A stretch of 48,009 nt of DNA from a virus: positions 1-48,009 of IMG/VR virus record IMGVR_UViG_3300008110_007590, one strand, 5' to 3'. The translations under genes were made by a program, and so were the position numbers. Below are positions 30,183-38,900 of this stretch, piece after piece. Each line of letters opens with the position of its first letter. The stretch's first letter is position 1. The notes below the pieces were generated by a model, which worked only from the letters and a program-made list of their open reading frames with translations, made no database searches and was not told where the DNA came from.

Positions 30183-30668
30183 ATGATTAAGTTTCATAAT
30201 GCTAAGTATGTTTCTAAGAGTGATTATAGTAAGTTAAAGAGTCTTACTAATTTTGTCCTTAAGAAGTTTTTTACAAAATATATGCGTGATAAGTTAATTA
30301 TTGACATACATTTTAAGAAAGACTTGTTTAAAAATCAAAATCAGTACGGAAATTGTATATGGGAAGATACCCATCGCAATTCTCGTGAGTTTACTATACA
30401 AATAGATCCTAATCAAAAGATATCTCTTCTGCTAAATACCTTAGCTCATGAGCTAGTACACGTCAAGCAATGGGCTAAAGGAGAGTACTACGAGCTTTGT
30501 AGTAGACCGAAGGTCTACAAGTTCAACGGCAAATACGTTGATACTGCAAAGGTCGATTATTGGGATACGCCATGGGAAATCGAAGCCCACGGACGTGCAA
30601 TCGGGTTAGTAATCCAGTGGACGAGACAAGAAAAGCTCACTGGACATAATTTAATTGTTGAAGGCTAA
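30183..30668 (+). CDS. HExxH zinc-metalloprotease-like (SprT-like) protein
   Basis: A 161-residue protein; ATG 30183 follows GGAGGT. LNTLAHELVHVKQWAKGEYYEL contains HELVH (His89-His93), and DTPWEIEAHGRAIGLVI supplies a downstream Glu/His that can be the third zinc ligand. This is the layout of SprT-like and related phage metallopeptidases. The target could be a host or virion protein. The N-terminal ~70 residues are basic and may bind nucleic acid. Confidence 0.65.
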   Translation: MIKFHNAKYVSKSDYSKLKSLTNFVLKKFFTKYMRDKLIIDIHFKKDLFKNQNQYGNCIWEDTHRNSREFTIQIDPNQKISLLLNTLAHELVHVKQWAKGEYYELCSRPKVYKFNGKYVDTAKVDYWDTPWEIEAHGRAIGLVIQWTRQEKLTGHNLIVEG

Positions 30669-30695
30669 CCCATAACTTTAACCAAGGAGTAATTA

Positions 30696-31334
30696 ATGAA
30701 GAAGCTACTTATTACTGCAGCCGCTATTGCTTTTGCAACTGGCGCATATGCTACAGACCTTCCTAATAAGAAGGCCGCTCCTGCAGCAACTGCAGCAGCA
30801 CCTGCAGCATCTGCAGACAATACGATTTCAGCTGGATATGGTTTCGACTATAACACAGGTGAATATAGCAAGTCAACTGCTACTAACTATTCTGTAGCAT
30901 ACTCACGTAATCTCGGCGGTGGCTTTTCAGCAGGCGTTGCTGCTGGAACATCACAGGCAGCTGATGCCGGAGCATTGAAGCAGACTATTGAAGCACAAGC
31001 TGGCTATAAGCTTCCAGTTTTTGCTGGTTTTACTGCTAAGGCTGGTGCAGGCATTGGTCAAAGATTTACCAGTGGTGCCAATTATGGCTACTATGCACTT
31101 CGTGCAGGTATGGACTACAGTCTTACTGATAACATTGTTATCAATGCTGCCAACTATCGTTATCGTAACTCATTCGATGCTGCTTACAGCTATGAGTCAC
31201 AACAAGTTGGTACAGGCTTGACTTACAAGTTTGCTAAGGATCAATCAGTAAACATTTCAGCAGCTCGTTCATATGACAAGAGCTGGACTTCTACTGGAGA
31301 TTCAGTAACAGTAGGTTATGCACTTAATTTCTAA
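30696..31334 (+). CDS. Omp25-like outer-membrane beta-barrel
   Basis: A 212-residue protein with a signal peptide (1-20, after AYA). The mature N-terminus (TDLPNKKAAPAATAAAPAA) resembles alphaproteobacterial Omp25/Omp31 proteins. From residue ~45 alternating beta strands run to a final VTVGYALNF, whose terminal Phe is the BAM recognition residue. It predicts an 8-strand barrel in the host outer membrane. AAGGAG lies upstream and a terminator-like hairpin follows at 31416. Possible roles are receptor masking against superinfection or envelope repair; inferred. Confidence 0.7.
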   Translation: MKKLLITAAAIAFATGAYATDLPNKKAAPAATAAAPAASADNTISAGYGFDYNTGEYSKSTATNYSVAYSRNLGGGFSAGVAAGTSQAADAGALKQTIEAQAGYKLPVFAGFTAKAGAGIGQRFTSGANYGYYALRAGMDYSLTDNIVINAANYRYRNSFDAAYSYESQQVGTGLTYKFAKDQSVNISAARSYDKSWTSTGDSVTVGYALNF

Positions 31335-31380
31335 TAAAATAGTTTGAAAAAGTTTTATAAATCTTTCATAAAAACGTGAA

Positions 31381-31414
31381 ATTTCATAAAACTTTCATAC
31401 TAGGGATCTATATA
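31381..31414 (+). promoter_or_regulatory. Pho box and -10 element of pstS
   Basis: ATTTCATAAAACTTTCAT (31381-31398) matches the PhoB consensus of two CTGTCAT repeats separated by 4 bp at 15 of 18 positions. A third copy (CTTTCAT) lies at 31363-31369. TATATA (31409-31414) follows 10 bp after the box, the canonical spacing in which the Pho box replaces the -35 element. The predicted start is near 31421. Confidence 0.8.
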
Positions 31415-31443
31415 AGGGACGGGAGAAATCTCGTCCCTTTTTT
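31415..31443 (+). terminator. terminator overlapping the pstS transcription start
   Basis: GGGACGGGA (31416-31424), a GAAA tetraloop and TCTCGTCCC (31429-31437), then a T-run. It can stop transcripts from the upstream barrel gene. The predicted pstS start near 31421 lies inside its 5' arm. Confidence 0.85.
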
Positions 31444-31461
31444 ATTAACTCAGGAGTTAAC

Positions 31462-32385
31462 ATGTTAAAGAACATTCTTGCCGTAATCGGATCTATGTTT
31501 ATCGCTACTTCAGCCTTTGCAGGTGAAGTTAATGGTGCAGGTGCTACTTTTCCACAACCAATTTATGTAAAGTGGGCAGATAGCTTTAAGAAAGAAACTA
31601 ACAACGCTGTAAATTATCAGGGAGTTGGTTCTGGTGCAGGTATCAAGCAGATTGATGCAAAGACAGTAATATTTGGTGCAACTGACATTCCAGTAAAGCC
31701 AGAAGACCTTGAAAAGAAAGGTCAAGTACAGTTTCCTATGATCGTTGGTGGTATCGTTCCTATCTTTAATCTTAAAGATGTAGAACGCCTTACTCTTACT
31801 GCTGACATCCTAGCAAAGATTTATTCAGGTAAAATTACAAAGTGGAATGATAAAGAAATTGCAGAAATCAATCCTGGCGTAAAGCTTCCTGATCTCGGTA
31901 TCATTAAGATTCGTCGTTCAGATGGTTCAGGTACAACTTGGAACTTCACAAAGTTTCTTTCTGAAGCAAATGCTGATTGGAAGAAGAACTACGGTTTTGG
32001 TTCAACTGTAGAATGGGCTGGTAACACAATCGGTGGTAAAGGAAATGATGGTGTTGCAAATAATGTATACCAAACTAATGGTTCGATCGGTTACGTCGAG
32101 TATGCATTTGCCAAGCAAAACGACCTACAAGTTGCTGATATGATTGGTACAGATGGTAAGAAGGTATCACCAGGTCTTAAAGCATTCCAGTCAACTTGGC
32201 CAATGGTTGCAACTTCATATATCGTAATGCACAAGCAGAACGATGATGCAGCTGCAGTTGCAATTGCAAAGAAGTTCTTTGAATACGGACTTGCACACGA
32301 TAAGGATGCAGAAGCACTTGACTATATTCCATTGACAGCTGCACAGAAAGCAGAAGTCAAGAAGACTCTCTCAAGTGTAAACTAA
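31462..32385 (+). CDS. pstS: periplasmic phosphate-binding protein PstS
   Basis: A 307-residue protein with a signal peptide (1-20, after AFA) and a CAGGAG ribosome site. GAGATFPQPIYVKWADSF, GVGSGAGIKQI, IFGATDIPV and RRSDGSGTTWNFTKFLS are the classical PstS phosphate-binding blocks. It is the substrate-binding subunit of the high-affinity ABC phosphate importer, and would work with the host's PstCAB. Phage PstS is known from marine T4-like phages and raises phosphate uptake during infection. A Pho box upstream implies control by the host PhoB under phosphate starvation. Confidence 0.93.
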   Translation: MLKNILAVIGSMFIATSAFAGEVNGAGATFPQPIYVKWADSFKKETNNAVNYQGVGSGAGIKQIDAKTVIFGATDIPVKPEDLEKKGQVQFPMIVGGIVPIFNLKDVERLTLTADILAKIYSGKITKWNDKEIAEINPGVKLPDLGIIKIRRSDGSGTTWNFTKFLSEANADWKKNYGFGSTVEWAGNTIGGKGNDGVANNVYQTNGSIGYVEYAFAKQNDLQVADMIGTDGKKVSPGLKAFQSTWPMVATSYIVMHKQNDDAAAVAIAKKFFEYGLAHDKDAEALDYIPLTAAQKAEVKKTLSSVN

Positions 32386-32389
32386 TCAG

Positions 32390-32418
32390 TTGATTTTTTA
32401 ATAAGAAGCCTCTATTAT
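32390..32418 (+). promoter_or_regulatory. sigma70-like promoter
   Basis: TTGATT (32390-32395), a 17-bp spacer and TATTAT (32413-32418). It precedes the gene at 32446 with a short leader. Confidence 0.5.
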
Positions 32419-32445
32419 CATATTATAGGTAATGGAGGCTTTCCT

Positions 32446-32661
32446 ATGTTTCAACGTAATGCTAAGACCCATAAGGCTGCTCTTTCAGATTCAGATAAGA
32501 TTTCGTACAAGTCTTTAGTAGAATTCTGTAAGAAAGCAAAGACTGATCTCGAGAATGCTGGTGAGTCTGATTCTGCTCTTCGTTTCGAGATTCTAGAAGA
32601 ATGGCTACGTACTGATTTCAAAGGTTCATTTAGTTACAGTTCTAAGATGATAGGACTGTAA
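32446..32661 (+). CDS. small hypothetical protein
   Basis: A 71-residue helical protein (LSDSDKISYKSLVEFCKKAKTD, FEILEEWLRTDF) with an AATGGAGG ribosome site before ATG 32446. It has its own sigma70-like promoter and a terminator, so it is a monocistronic early-type unit lodged between pstS and the late capsid genes. No family recognised. Confidence 0.6.
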   Translation: MFQRNAKTHKAALSDSDKISYKSLVEFCKKAKTDLENAGESDSALRFEILEEWLRTDFKGSFSYSSKMIGL

Positions 32662-32681
32662 TATTACAAGTAATCTCCTAG

Positions 32682-32709
32682 AAAAGAGGGTAGAAATACC
32701 CTCTTTTTT
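32682..32709 (+). terminator. strong intrinsic terminator
   Basis: AAAAGAGGGTA (32682-32692), GAAA loop and TACCCTCTTTT (32697-32707), then more T. It separates early-type transcripts from the late capsid operon. Confidence 0.9.
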
Positions 32710-32714
32710 GTTTG

Positions 32715-32722
32715 GATAAATA
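32715..32722 (+). promoter_or_regulatory. late promoter GATAAATA of the packaged-protein operon
   Basis: GATAAATA follows the terminator directly and lies 26 bp before ATG 32748. The variant equals that at 5958. Confidence 0.6.
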
Positions 32723-32747
32723 TCATATAAACTATCTGGAGAATCCT

Positions 32748-33425
32748 ATGCATACTTTCCTCTCTTTTATTACAGAAGCACATGCCAAAGGCGGCTTTGA
32801 TTATGAAGAAAAGATTAACAAGCATCTAGAAAAACATGGTGTATTAACACCTGGACACACATCTGCCGGTTCGAGTGGTGATGCTCCAGATTCAAGTATC
32901 CATGTTGGTGGTAAAAATCATAATCTTGAAATTAAGAAAGATAAGAATGCTATGATGGGTCAATTAGAACTCCATCATCACCCAGATAAGGGTTGGCATA
33001 TTAGTGAAAAATCTAAAGAAAAATATCCTGCAACAGCTGCACATATTGAGAAGTCAGGATTTCTCCATCATGTGAATAAGCAATGGGGTAAACCTTCTGG
33101 TGATTATCACAAAGATCTTAAGATGGGTAATGTGTATCATACAGAAAAAGGTTCTGCAGGTATTCAGGCTCATTATGGTCAAGATAGAAAAACACCATAC
33201 ATTCATATCGGTGGTCATGGAACTTATCATACTGGTAAAGATGTTGCTAAAACAGGTGTGCCTGAACTATCTGGTGACACACAACTTAGAGCACGTATGA
33301 AAGCAAGAAGCACAGATAAAGCAACTGGTAAGAGAAAATACGGTGCTCTTATTGTTATGAGTTTAAAAAATGCCGATAAGTCATCACATGATCTTGAGAA
33401 AGATCCATCATTCTTAAAGAAGTAA
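32748..33425 (+). CDS. capsid-targeted PD-(D/E)xK nuclease-like protein
   Basis: A 225-residue protein; ATG 32748 follows TGGAGAATCC, so the TTG at 32712 is rejected. MHTFLSFITE resembles the T4 capsid-targeting sequence, with predicted gp21-type cleavage after ITE (residue 10). Next, GGFDYEEKINKHLEKHG, an Asp near 45-48, LEIKK (Glu61-Lys63) and GQLEL (Gln72) follow the order of a RecB/Hjc-like PD-(D/E)xK nuclease. PYIHIGGHGTYHTG and RARMKAR are conserved in marine phage relatives. It is His-rich (about 9%). If packaged, it would enter the host with the DNA and could cut host DNA or process phage ends. Inferred. Confidence 0.6.
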   Translation: MHTFLSFITEAHAKGGFDYEEKINKHLEKHGVLTPGHTSAGSSGDAPDSSIHVGGKNHNLEIKKDKNAMMGQLELHHHPDKGWHISEKSKEKYPATAAHIEKSGFLHHVNKQWGKPSGDYHKDLKMGNVYHTEKGSAGIQAHYGQDRKTPYIHIGGHGTYHTGKDVAKTGVPELSGDTQLRARMKARSTDKATGKRKYGALIVMSLKNADKSSHDLEKDPSFLKK

Positions 33426-33426
33426 A

Positions 33427-34074
33427 ATGTTAACTTTTTTAACTTATATTACAGAAGAAGCAGGTGCTAAATTAAAGCATCTAGATCACCCCGAAGATAA
33501 TGCAGTATTGTCTCATCAAGGCTTTACACATGCATTTCATGCTTTACATGATGTTCATAAGGCATTAAAAGGTCAAAAACATTCTTCTCATATTACAACT
33601 AAACTAGATGGTTCACCTTCTGTAGTATTTGGACATCATCCAGAGTCAGGTAAGTTCTTCGTTGCATCTAAGTCAGCATTTAATAAGAATCCTAAGATTA
33701 ATTATTCACATTCAGATATAGAAAAGAACCACGGTCATTCACCTGGTCTTGCAAAGAAATTAGGACAAGCATTAGAACATCTTCCTAAGGTAACTCCTAA
33801 GAAGGGTGTTTACCAGGGTGACTTTATGCACTCACATGATGAGATGCATCATACTGATCACAAAGTAAGTTTTAAACCAAATACTATTACCTATTCTATT
33901 CATAAAGGATCAGAAGAAGGTAAGAAAGCTGTTAACTCAAAAATTGGAGTTGCTGTCCATACAAAGTATGAAGGTAAGACTCTAGAGGGTATGCATGCTA
34001 CACCTCATGTAGATCATCATAACTTTAAACAGCATAAAGATGTTCATTTAATTTCACCTGAGGCTAAACTATGA
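33427..34074 (+). CDS. N-terminal half of a DUF6267-like protein, capsid-targeted, KxDG motif
   Basis: A 215-residue protein beginning MLTFLTYITEE, a T4-like capsid-targeting sequence with cleavage predicted after ITE. TTKLDGSPSVVFG has the KxDG motif (Lys59-Gly62) of covalent nucleotidyltransferases (DNA/RNA ligases and capping enzymes), GKFFVASKSAFNKNPK follows as a core strand, and KGVYQGDFMH and YEGKTLEGM may be later motifs. I recall this sequence as DUF6267, where it forms one protein with the next ORF. It is extremely His-rich (about 13%). Ligase-like function is inferred from one motif. Confidence 0.6.
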   Translation: MLTFLTYITEEAGAKLKHLDHPEDNAVLSHQGFTHAFHALHDVHKALKGQKHSSHITTKLDGSPSVVFGHHPESGKFFVASKSAFNKNPKINYSHSDIEKNHGHSPGLAKKLGQALEHLPKVTPKKGVYQGDFMHSHDEMHHTDHKVSFKPNTITYSIHKGSEEGKKAVNSKIGVAVHTKYEGKTLEGMHATPHVDHHNFKQHKDVHLISPEAKL

Positions 34075-34604
34075 GTAATCTATCTAAAGAACAATCTGAT
34101 GCTTTTGAACATCATATGGCAAAAGCAAAAGAATTACATGATAAGATGCCTCATGACTTCCATAATGTTGTAAATAAACATTCAGAACATCTTACTACAT
34201 ATATTAATCAAACAGTAAGATCTGGTGATAAGCCTACTACTAAAGGTTTACGTTCACATATTCAAGCAAGACATCAAAAAGCAATCGATAGTGTTTCTAC
34301 TCCTACTGCAAAAGCAAAGAAGAAAGAAACAATGAATGCTGATCTTAAACATCATGATGAGAATGAAAAGCATTTTGATAATGCATTAAAATTACACCAT
34401 CATATTCAGGCTGCTAAAAATATTCTAGTTCATGGTTTGAACAAAGCGAATAAAACTGAAGGTGGAATGGAGCATCATATTGATGGTAAAGAAACACATC
34501 CAGAAGGATATGTTGCACATCATAATGGTGGATCAATTAAATTAGTCAATAGAGGTGAGTTTTCAGCAGCTAATTTTGCTGCTACTAAAGCATGGAAAAA
34601 ATAA
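34071..34604 (+). CDS. C-terminal half of the DUF6267-like protein
   Basis: A 177-residue protein overlapping the upstream stop (ATGA at 34071). It starts without a capsid-targeting sequence. Its end, HHIQAAKNILVHGLNK and EGYVAHHNGGSIKLVNRGEF then SAANFAATKAWKK, corresponds to the C-terminus of single-chain homologues as I remember them. About 12% of residues are His. The frame boundary has no slippery heptamer, so coupled reinitiation is more likely than frameshifting. It could assemble with the N-terminal half. Confidence 0.6.
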   Translation: MSNLSKEQSDAFEHHMAKAKELHDKMPHDFHNVVNKHSEHLTTYINQTVRSGDKPTTKGLRSHIQARHQKAIDSVSTPTAKAKKKETMNADLKHHDENEKHFDNALKLHHHIQAAKNILVHGLNKANKTEGGMEHHIDGKETHPEGYVAHHNGGSIKLVNRGEFSAANFAATKAWKK

Positions 34605-35957
34605 ATGGCTCAGTATAGACGCGATACTAAAAGATTTTTAGCCGACGGTAATACTATATTTGAAGTCGTAATGACTGCTGATAGTAATGGTGCCTTTTAT
34701 GATGAATATAATAGATTTCCAGTAGCATTAGAAGCAGGACAATCAGACGCATTTGGTAGATTAAGAACATCAGATGCATTTACTTTAGGTGATTACAAAC
34801 ATCTTTATGGTATTGATCCTGCATTTGAAGATATTTTAGCAGCAAACGGCACAGTAACTTTTTTACCTAATCAAGCTTGTGCACGTCTTACTACTGCAAA
34901 CAATTCAACCAGCAGCGTTGTTCACCAGACAAAATTCTACCATCAATATTTGCCAGGCAAGAGTCAGTTAATTAAAACTACTTTTAATTTTTATGGTGCA
35001 AATACCAATGTTACTAAACGCACAGGTTATTATGATGATAACAACGGTATTTACTTTGAACAAGCTGGTAACGGTCAAATAAGTTTTTGTATTAGAACTT
35101 ATACTGGTGGTTCACCCGATGATAGCAGAAAAGTTACACAGGCTGATTGGAATGTAGATACTTGTGATGGAAACGGTCCTTCCGGTTTTAATATTGACAT
35201 TACTAAAACACAAATTGTTTTTATAGATTTTCAATGGCTGGGTGTTGGTAGAGTTCGTACTGGTTTTGTTCATGATGGTAAGTTTATACCCGCTCATGAA
35301 TTTTATAATAGTAACAACCTAGATAAAGTTTATATGAGTAGTCCCAATCTACCAATTAGATGTGAGATATTTAATACGGGTACAAGAACAGCTAATGCTT
35401 ATATGGATCAGATATGTTCTACAGTAATATCTGAAGGTGGTTATCTAGAATCAGGTCAAGATTTTGCATGGCATAGTGGGCTAAGATTACTTGCAGGTGG
35501 TAATACAACACCGATTATGGCTATTAAATTAAAGGATACCTTCAACGGCTATTCAAACAGAATGATTGCAAGATTAGGCAATATTACTATTCTTTCTACT
35601 GATGAGAATGTTAGATATGATGTAATTAAACTTGCAAATACGTCAGTAATTACAGGTGGTTCTTGGGTGGATGTTCATCCTTCTAGTGGTATACAGTATA
35701 ATGCAACAGCTACTAATTATAATGACGGTGAAGTAATGGATGGTGGATTTGCTGCTGCTAATAATCCAAGAGCTGCTTCTACTACCTCATCATCAGGTAT
35801 AACAAATCCAAATATGCCAAGTACAGCTAAAAAGAACTATATTGCTCAAAATTACTACAGCAACAATTCACAAGTATTTGTTGTCACTGCTACCAATCTT
35901 TCTTCATCAAATTCGACATATGTCGGTGTAAACATGCAGTGGCGTGAAGTTTATTAA
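34605..35957 (+). CDS. virion structural protein
   Basis: A 450-residue beta-rich protein starting directly after the preceding stop. The N-terminal DEYNRFPVALEAGQSDAFG and RLRTSDAFTLGDYKH are a conserved opening of marine T4-like structural proteins. Later, NFYGANTNVTKRTGYYDDNN and TQIVFIDFQWLGVGRVRTG, then FVHDGKFIPAH, are sandwich-like strands. The C-terminus ends NMQWREVY. Probably a capsid decoration, neck or tail-associated protein. Exact position in the virion unknown. Confidence 0.65.
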   Translation: MAQYRRDTKRFLADGNTIFEVVMTADSNGAFYDEYNRFPVALEAGQSDAFGRLRTSDAFTLGDYKHLYGIDPAFEDILAANGTVTFLPNQACARLTTANNSTSSVVHQTKFYHQYLPGKSQLIKTTFNFYGANTNVTKRTGYYDDNNGIYFEQAGNGQISFCIRTYTGGSPDDSRKVTQADWNVDTCDGNGPSGFNIDITKTQIVFIDFQWLGVGRVRTGFVHDGKFIPAHEFYNSNNLDKVYMSSPNLPIRCEIFNTGTRTANAYMDQICSTVISEGGYLESGQDFAWHSGLRLLAGGNTTPIMAIKLKDTFNGYSNRMIARLGNITILSTDENVRYDVIKLANTSVITGGSWVDVHPSSGIQYNATATNYNDGEVMDGGFAAANNPRAASTTSSSGITNPNMPSTAKKNYIAQNYYSNNSQVFVVTATNLSSSNSTYVGVNMQWREVY

Positions 35958-35961
35958 GAAC

Positions 35962-35969
35962 AATAAATA
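35962..35969 (+). promoter_or_regulatory. late-promoter-like AATAAATA
   Basis: AATAAATA lies 29 bp before ATG 35999, at the end of the preceding gene. Confidence 0.5.
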
Positions 35970-35998
35970 TAAAATAACAATTTCAAAAGAGAAATATA

Positions 35999-38900
35999 AT
36001 GTCAGATCAGAATAAAGACAACAATCAAAACACACAGGTTAGCTCAAAAAAGCTTAAAACTACTGTTGTTAAAGACGTTATTTCCAAGTCAAGAACTATG
36101 ACTGGTTCTAAACCTGATCAAATCACTATTAATCCTATTCAAGAAGAAAAAGAGAAAACAGCAGTTATGGCATTTGGCCGTTATAACCCTCCTACTGTTG
36201 GACACGAAAAGCTTATTCATAAAGTAGAATCGGTAGCTTCAGAACATAAAGGTGATGCACATATTATTGCATCACATTCTGAAGGTAATGGTAAGAATCC
36301 TCTTCCTAAAGAGAAAAAAGTAGGTTATCTTAAGAAGGTAGTTAAACCAACTACTTCTGTATCTTCTTCTGATAAAGAACACCCATCCTTCTTACATCAG
36401 GCTAAGAAACTGCATGATGCTGGTTACCATCATTTAGTAATGGTAGCGGGTTCAGACCGTGTAGATGATTATCATAAGAAACTTCATCAGTATAACGGCA
36501 AAGAAGGTCATTATAATTTTAAGTCAATTAAAGTGGTTTCTGCAGGTCATAGAGATCCAGATGCAGAAGGTACTGAAGGTATGTCTGGTACTAAGATGCG
36601 TGAACATGCAAGATCAGGTAATATGAAAGCATTTAAATCAGGTCTTCCGAAAGCATTGCATTCACATGCTGAAGAAATTGCTGATCACATTAAATCCATT
36701 AAAGAAGATCTAGACGATTTATTTGATGAGTTGTTTACAGAAGAAGAACAACTAGACGAAATTACTCTTCAACAAAGAATGAAGAGAGCAATGATTATGC
36801 GCCGCTACCAAAGCCGTATTGAATTAGCTAGAAAACGCTCTATGTTAAGAAGAGCAAATACAAAAGTTATTACAAACAGAGCACGTAAACTTGCAATTAA
36901 AAAGATGAAATCAAAACTAGCAGGTGGTCGTGATCCTGAATCTCTTTCTGCTGCAGAAAAACAGAGAATAGAAAACATTGTTTCAAAGAGAAAAGCAGCA
37001 ATCCGTAGACTAGCAATGAGACTAGTACCTCAGGTTAGAAAAAAAGAATCAAGAAGATTTACAAAAGAAGATCTTGATATATCAAATCTATTAGAGTCAT
37101 ACGAATTTCTAAATGCAATTTATGATGTAGTAATAGAAGATATAGACCGTAGTAACACCCATAAAAGAGAATGGGGTACATCATCTTTGACTAAAATATA
37201 CAAAAACGATACACCCGGTGAAAAAGAAATAGAAGAAGCAAAAAAAGAAATAGCAGTTGAAGATGATGTTACTCTTGCAGTCAATGCAGTAAAGAATAGA
37301 TATAATCCTGATTTCTTTAAAAGAATGCGTGAAAAAGATGCGTTAGATAAAGAAATAGAAATGGCTGCAAAAGAGAATGTAAAAGAAGATCTAGATAATG
37401 TTTTTGATGAGCAATTTGGTAAAAATAGAGAAGCAGTTCCTCGTTCTGGTCAAGAACGTAAAGATATAGATCTAGTAGTTAGAAAAGGTGAAGATCGTAA
37501 AACAGATGATAGACCTTATCGTCATCAAGCTATTAAAAAGCAAATAATTGATGAACAACCAGAAGCATCTTTTGGTAAAGGTCCACCTAGCAACATGTCA
37601 TCACCTTCAAATGATACTGCTAAACAGGCTTTAAAATTACCAAAAGCTACTATACCAGATTTTAAATCAAAAATACCTTTAAAGTTACCTAATGTAAATG
37701 ATTATACTCCAGATATGTTTAAATCAGAAGCATATGGTAAAGGTTATAAATCACCGTGGGAAAAAATAGAGAAAGCAAGACCAGGTATTGGTAAGAAAAT
37801 AGATACTGCAGCAGCTGCTTTAAAGCAAAACGCTGCAGACTATCAGGCTATTATTGATAAAGAAAATAAAAAAAAAGAAGTAAAAGAAGATCTCCGCCAG
37901 TGGTTTAAAGATAAATGGGTCCGCATGGACACTAAAGGTAATATTAAAGGTGATTGTGCAAGAGAACCAGGTGAAGGTAAACCAAAATGTCTTCCTATTG
38001 CAAAAGCAAGAGCAATGGATAAAGATGATCGTGCATTAGCTGCACGTAGAAAAAGAAGAGAAGATCCAGTAGCTGACCGCCCTGGTAAAGGTGGTGCACC
38101 TATCAACGTAAGAACAGAAGAAGTAGAAATGACTCCTTCAGGTCAGGTTACATTTGGTAGTTATACTACTAAGCACTTTGATATATGTCCAAGTGCAGTA
38201 AAATTGTACACAGGTATAGAAAATAAAACACAGATGTCTCATCTTGCAGTTGAGAATATGATGTTACATGATCTTCTGTTTAGATTAGAAAAACAAGTGG
38301 TAGCAATTGGTCACTCAGATAAAGACGATATAGAAAAAGCAGAGCATATCGCTGATCTTATTATGACTAATGCTAAACGTATGGGTTTAGAAAAAGAACA
38401 TTCTTATATTGAAGATCCTCATCTTAAAACAATTAGAGATCTCAATAAAACACAATCTGAAGCAGCAAATCCTGCACAACAAGCTGCTATTGCAATTGCT
38501 CTAATTAAAGCAGGTAAGAAAAAAGGTAAAAATCCTGGTCCTCAAAAAGAAGAAAATAATATAAAGGAAACTAAGAGTGCTCCTAAAGGTTTTCATTTTA
38601 CAAGATCAGGTAAATTAAAAAAAGGTGATGCAGATCTAGATGGTAGCGGAGGAAAGATGCTTCGTTCTGATCCTCTAGATAAACTGCGTAGCAAAATACC
38701 CCCTGTATCTGAAGAAATAATAAACGAGAAAAATAAACCTACCAACCCTGAATTATGGTCAAGAGCTAAAGCTTTAGCAAAAAGTAAGTTTGATGTATAT
38801 CCTTCTGCATATGCTAACGGCTGGGCTGCAAAATGGTATAAATCAAAAGGTGGTGGTTGGAAAAGTACAAATGAAGAAACTCTCAATGAACTATCTAATG

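Noticed and set aside
33427-34604. Programmed -1 frameshift joining the two DUF6267-like ORFs
   Set aside because: No slippery heptamer precedes the ATGA junction (AAACTATGAG), so coupled reinitiation is the simpler explanation.
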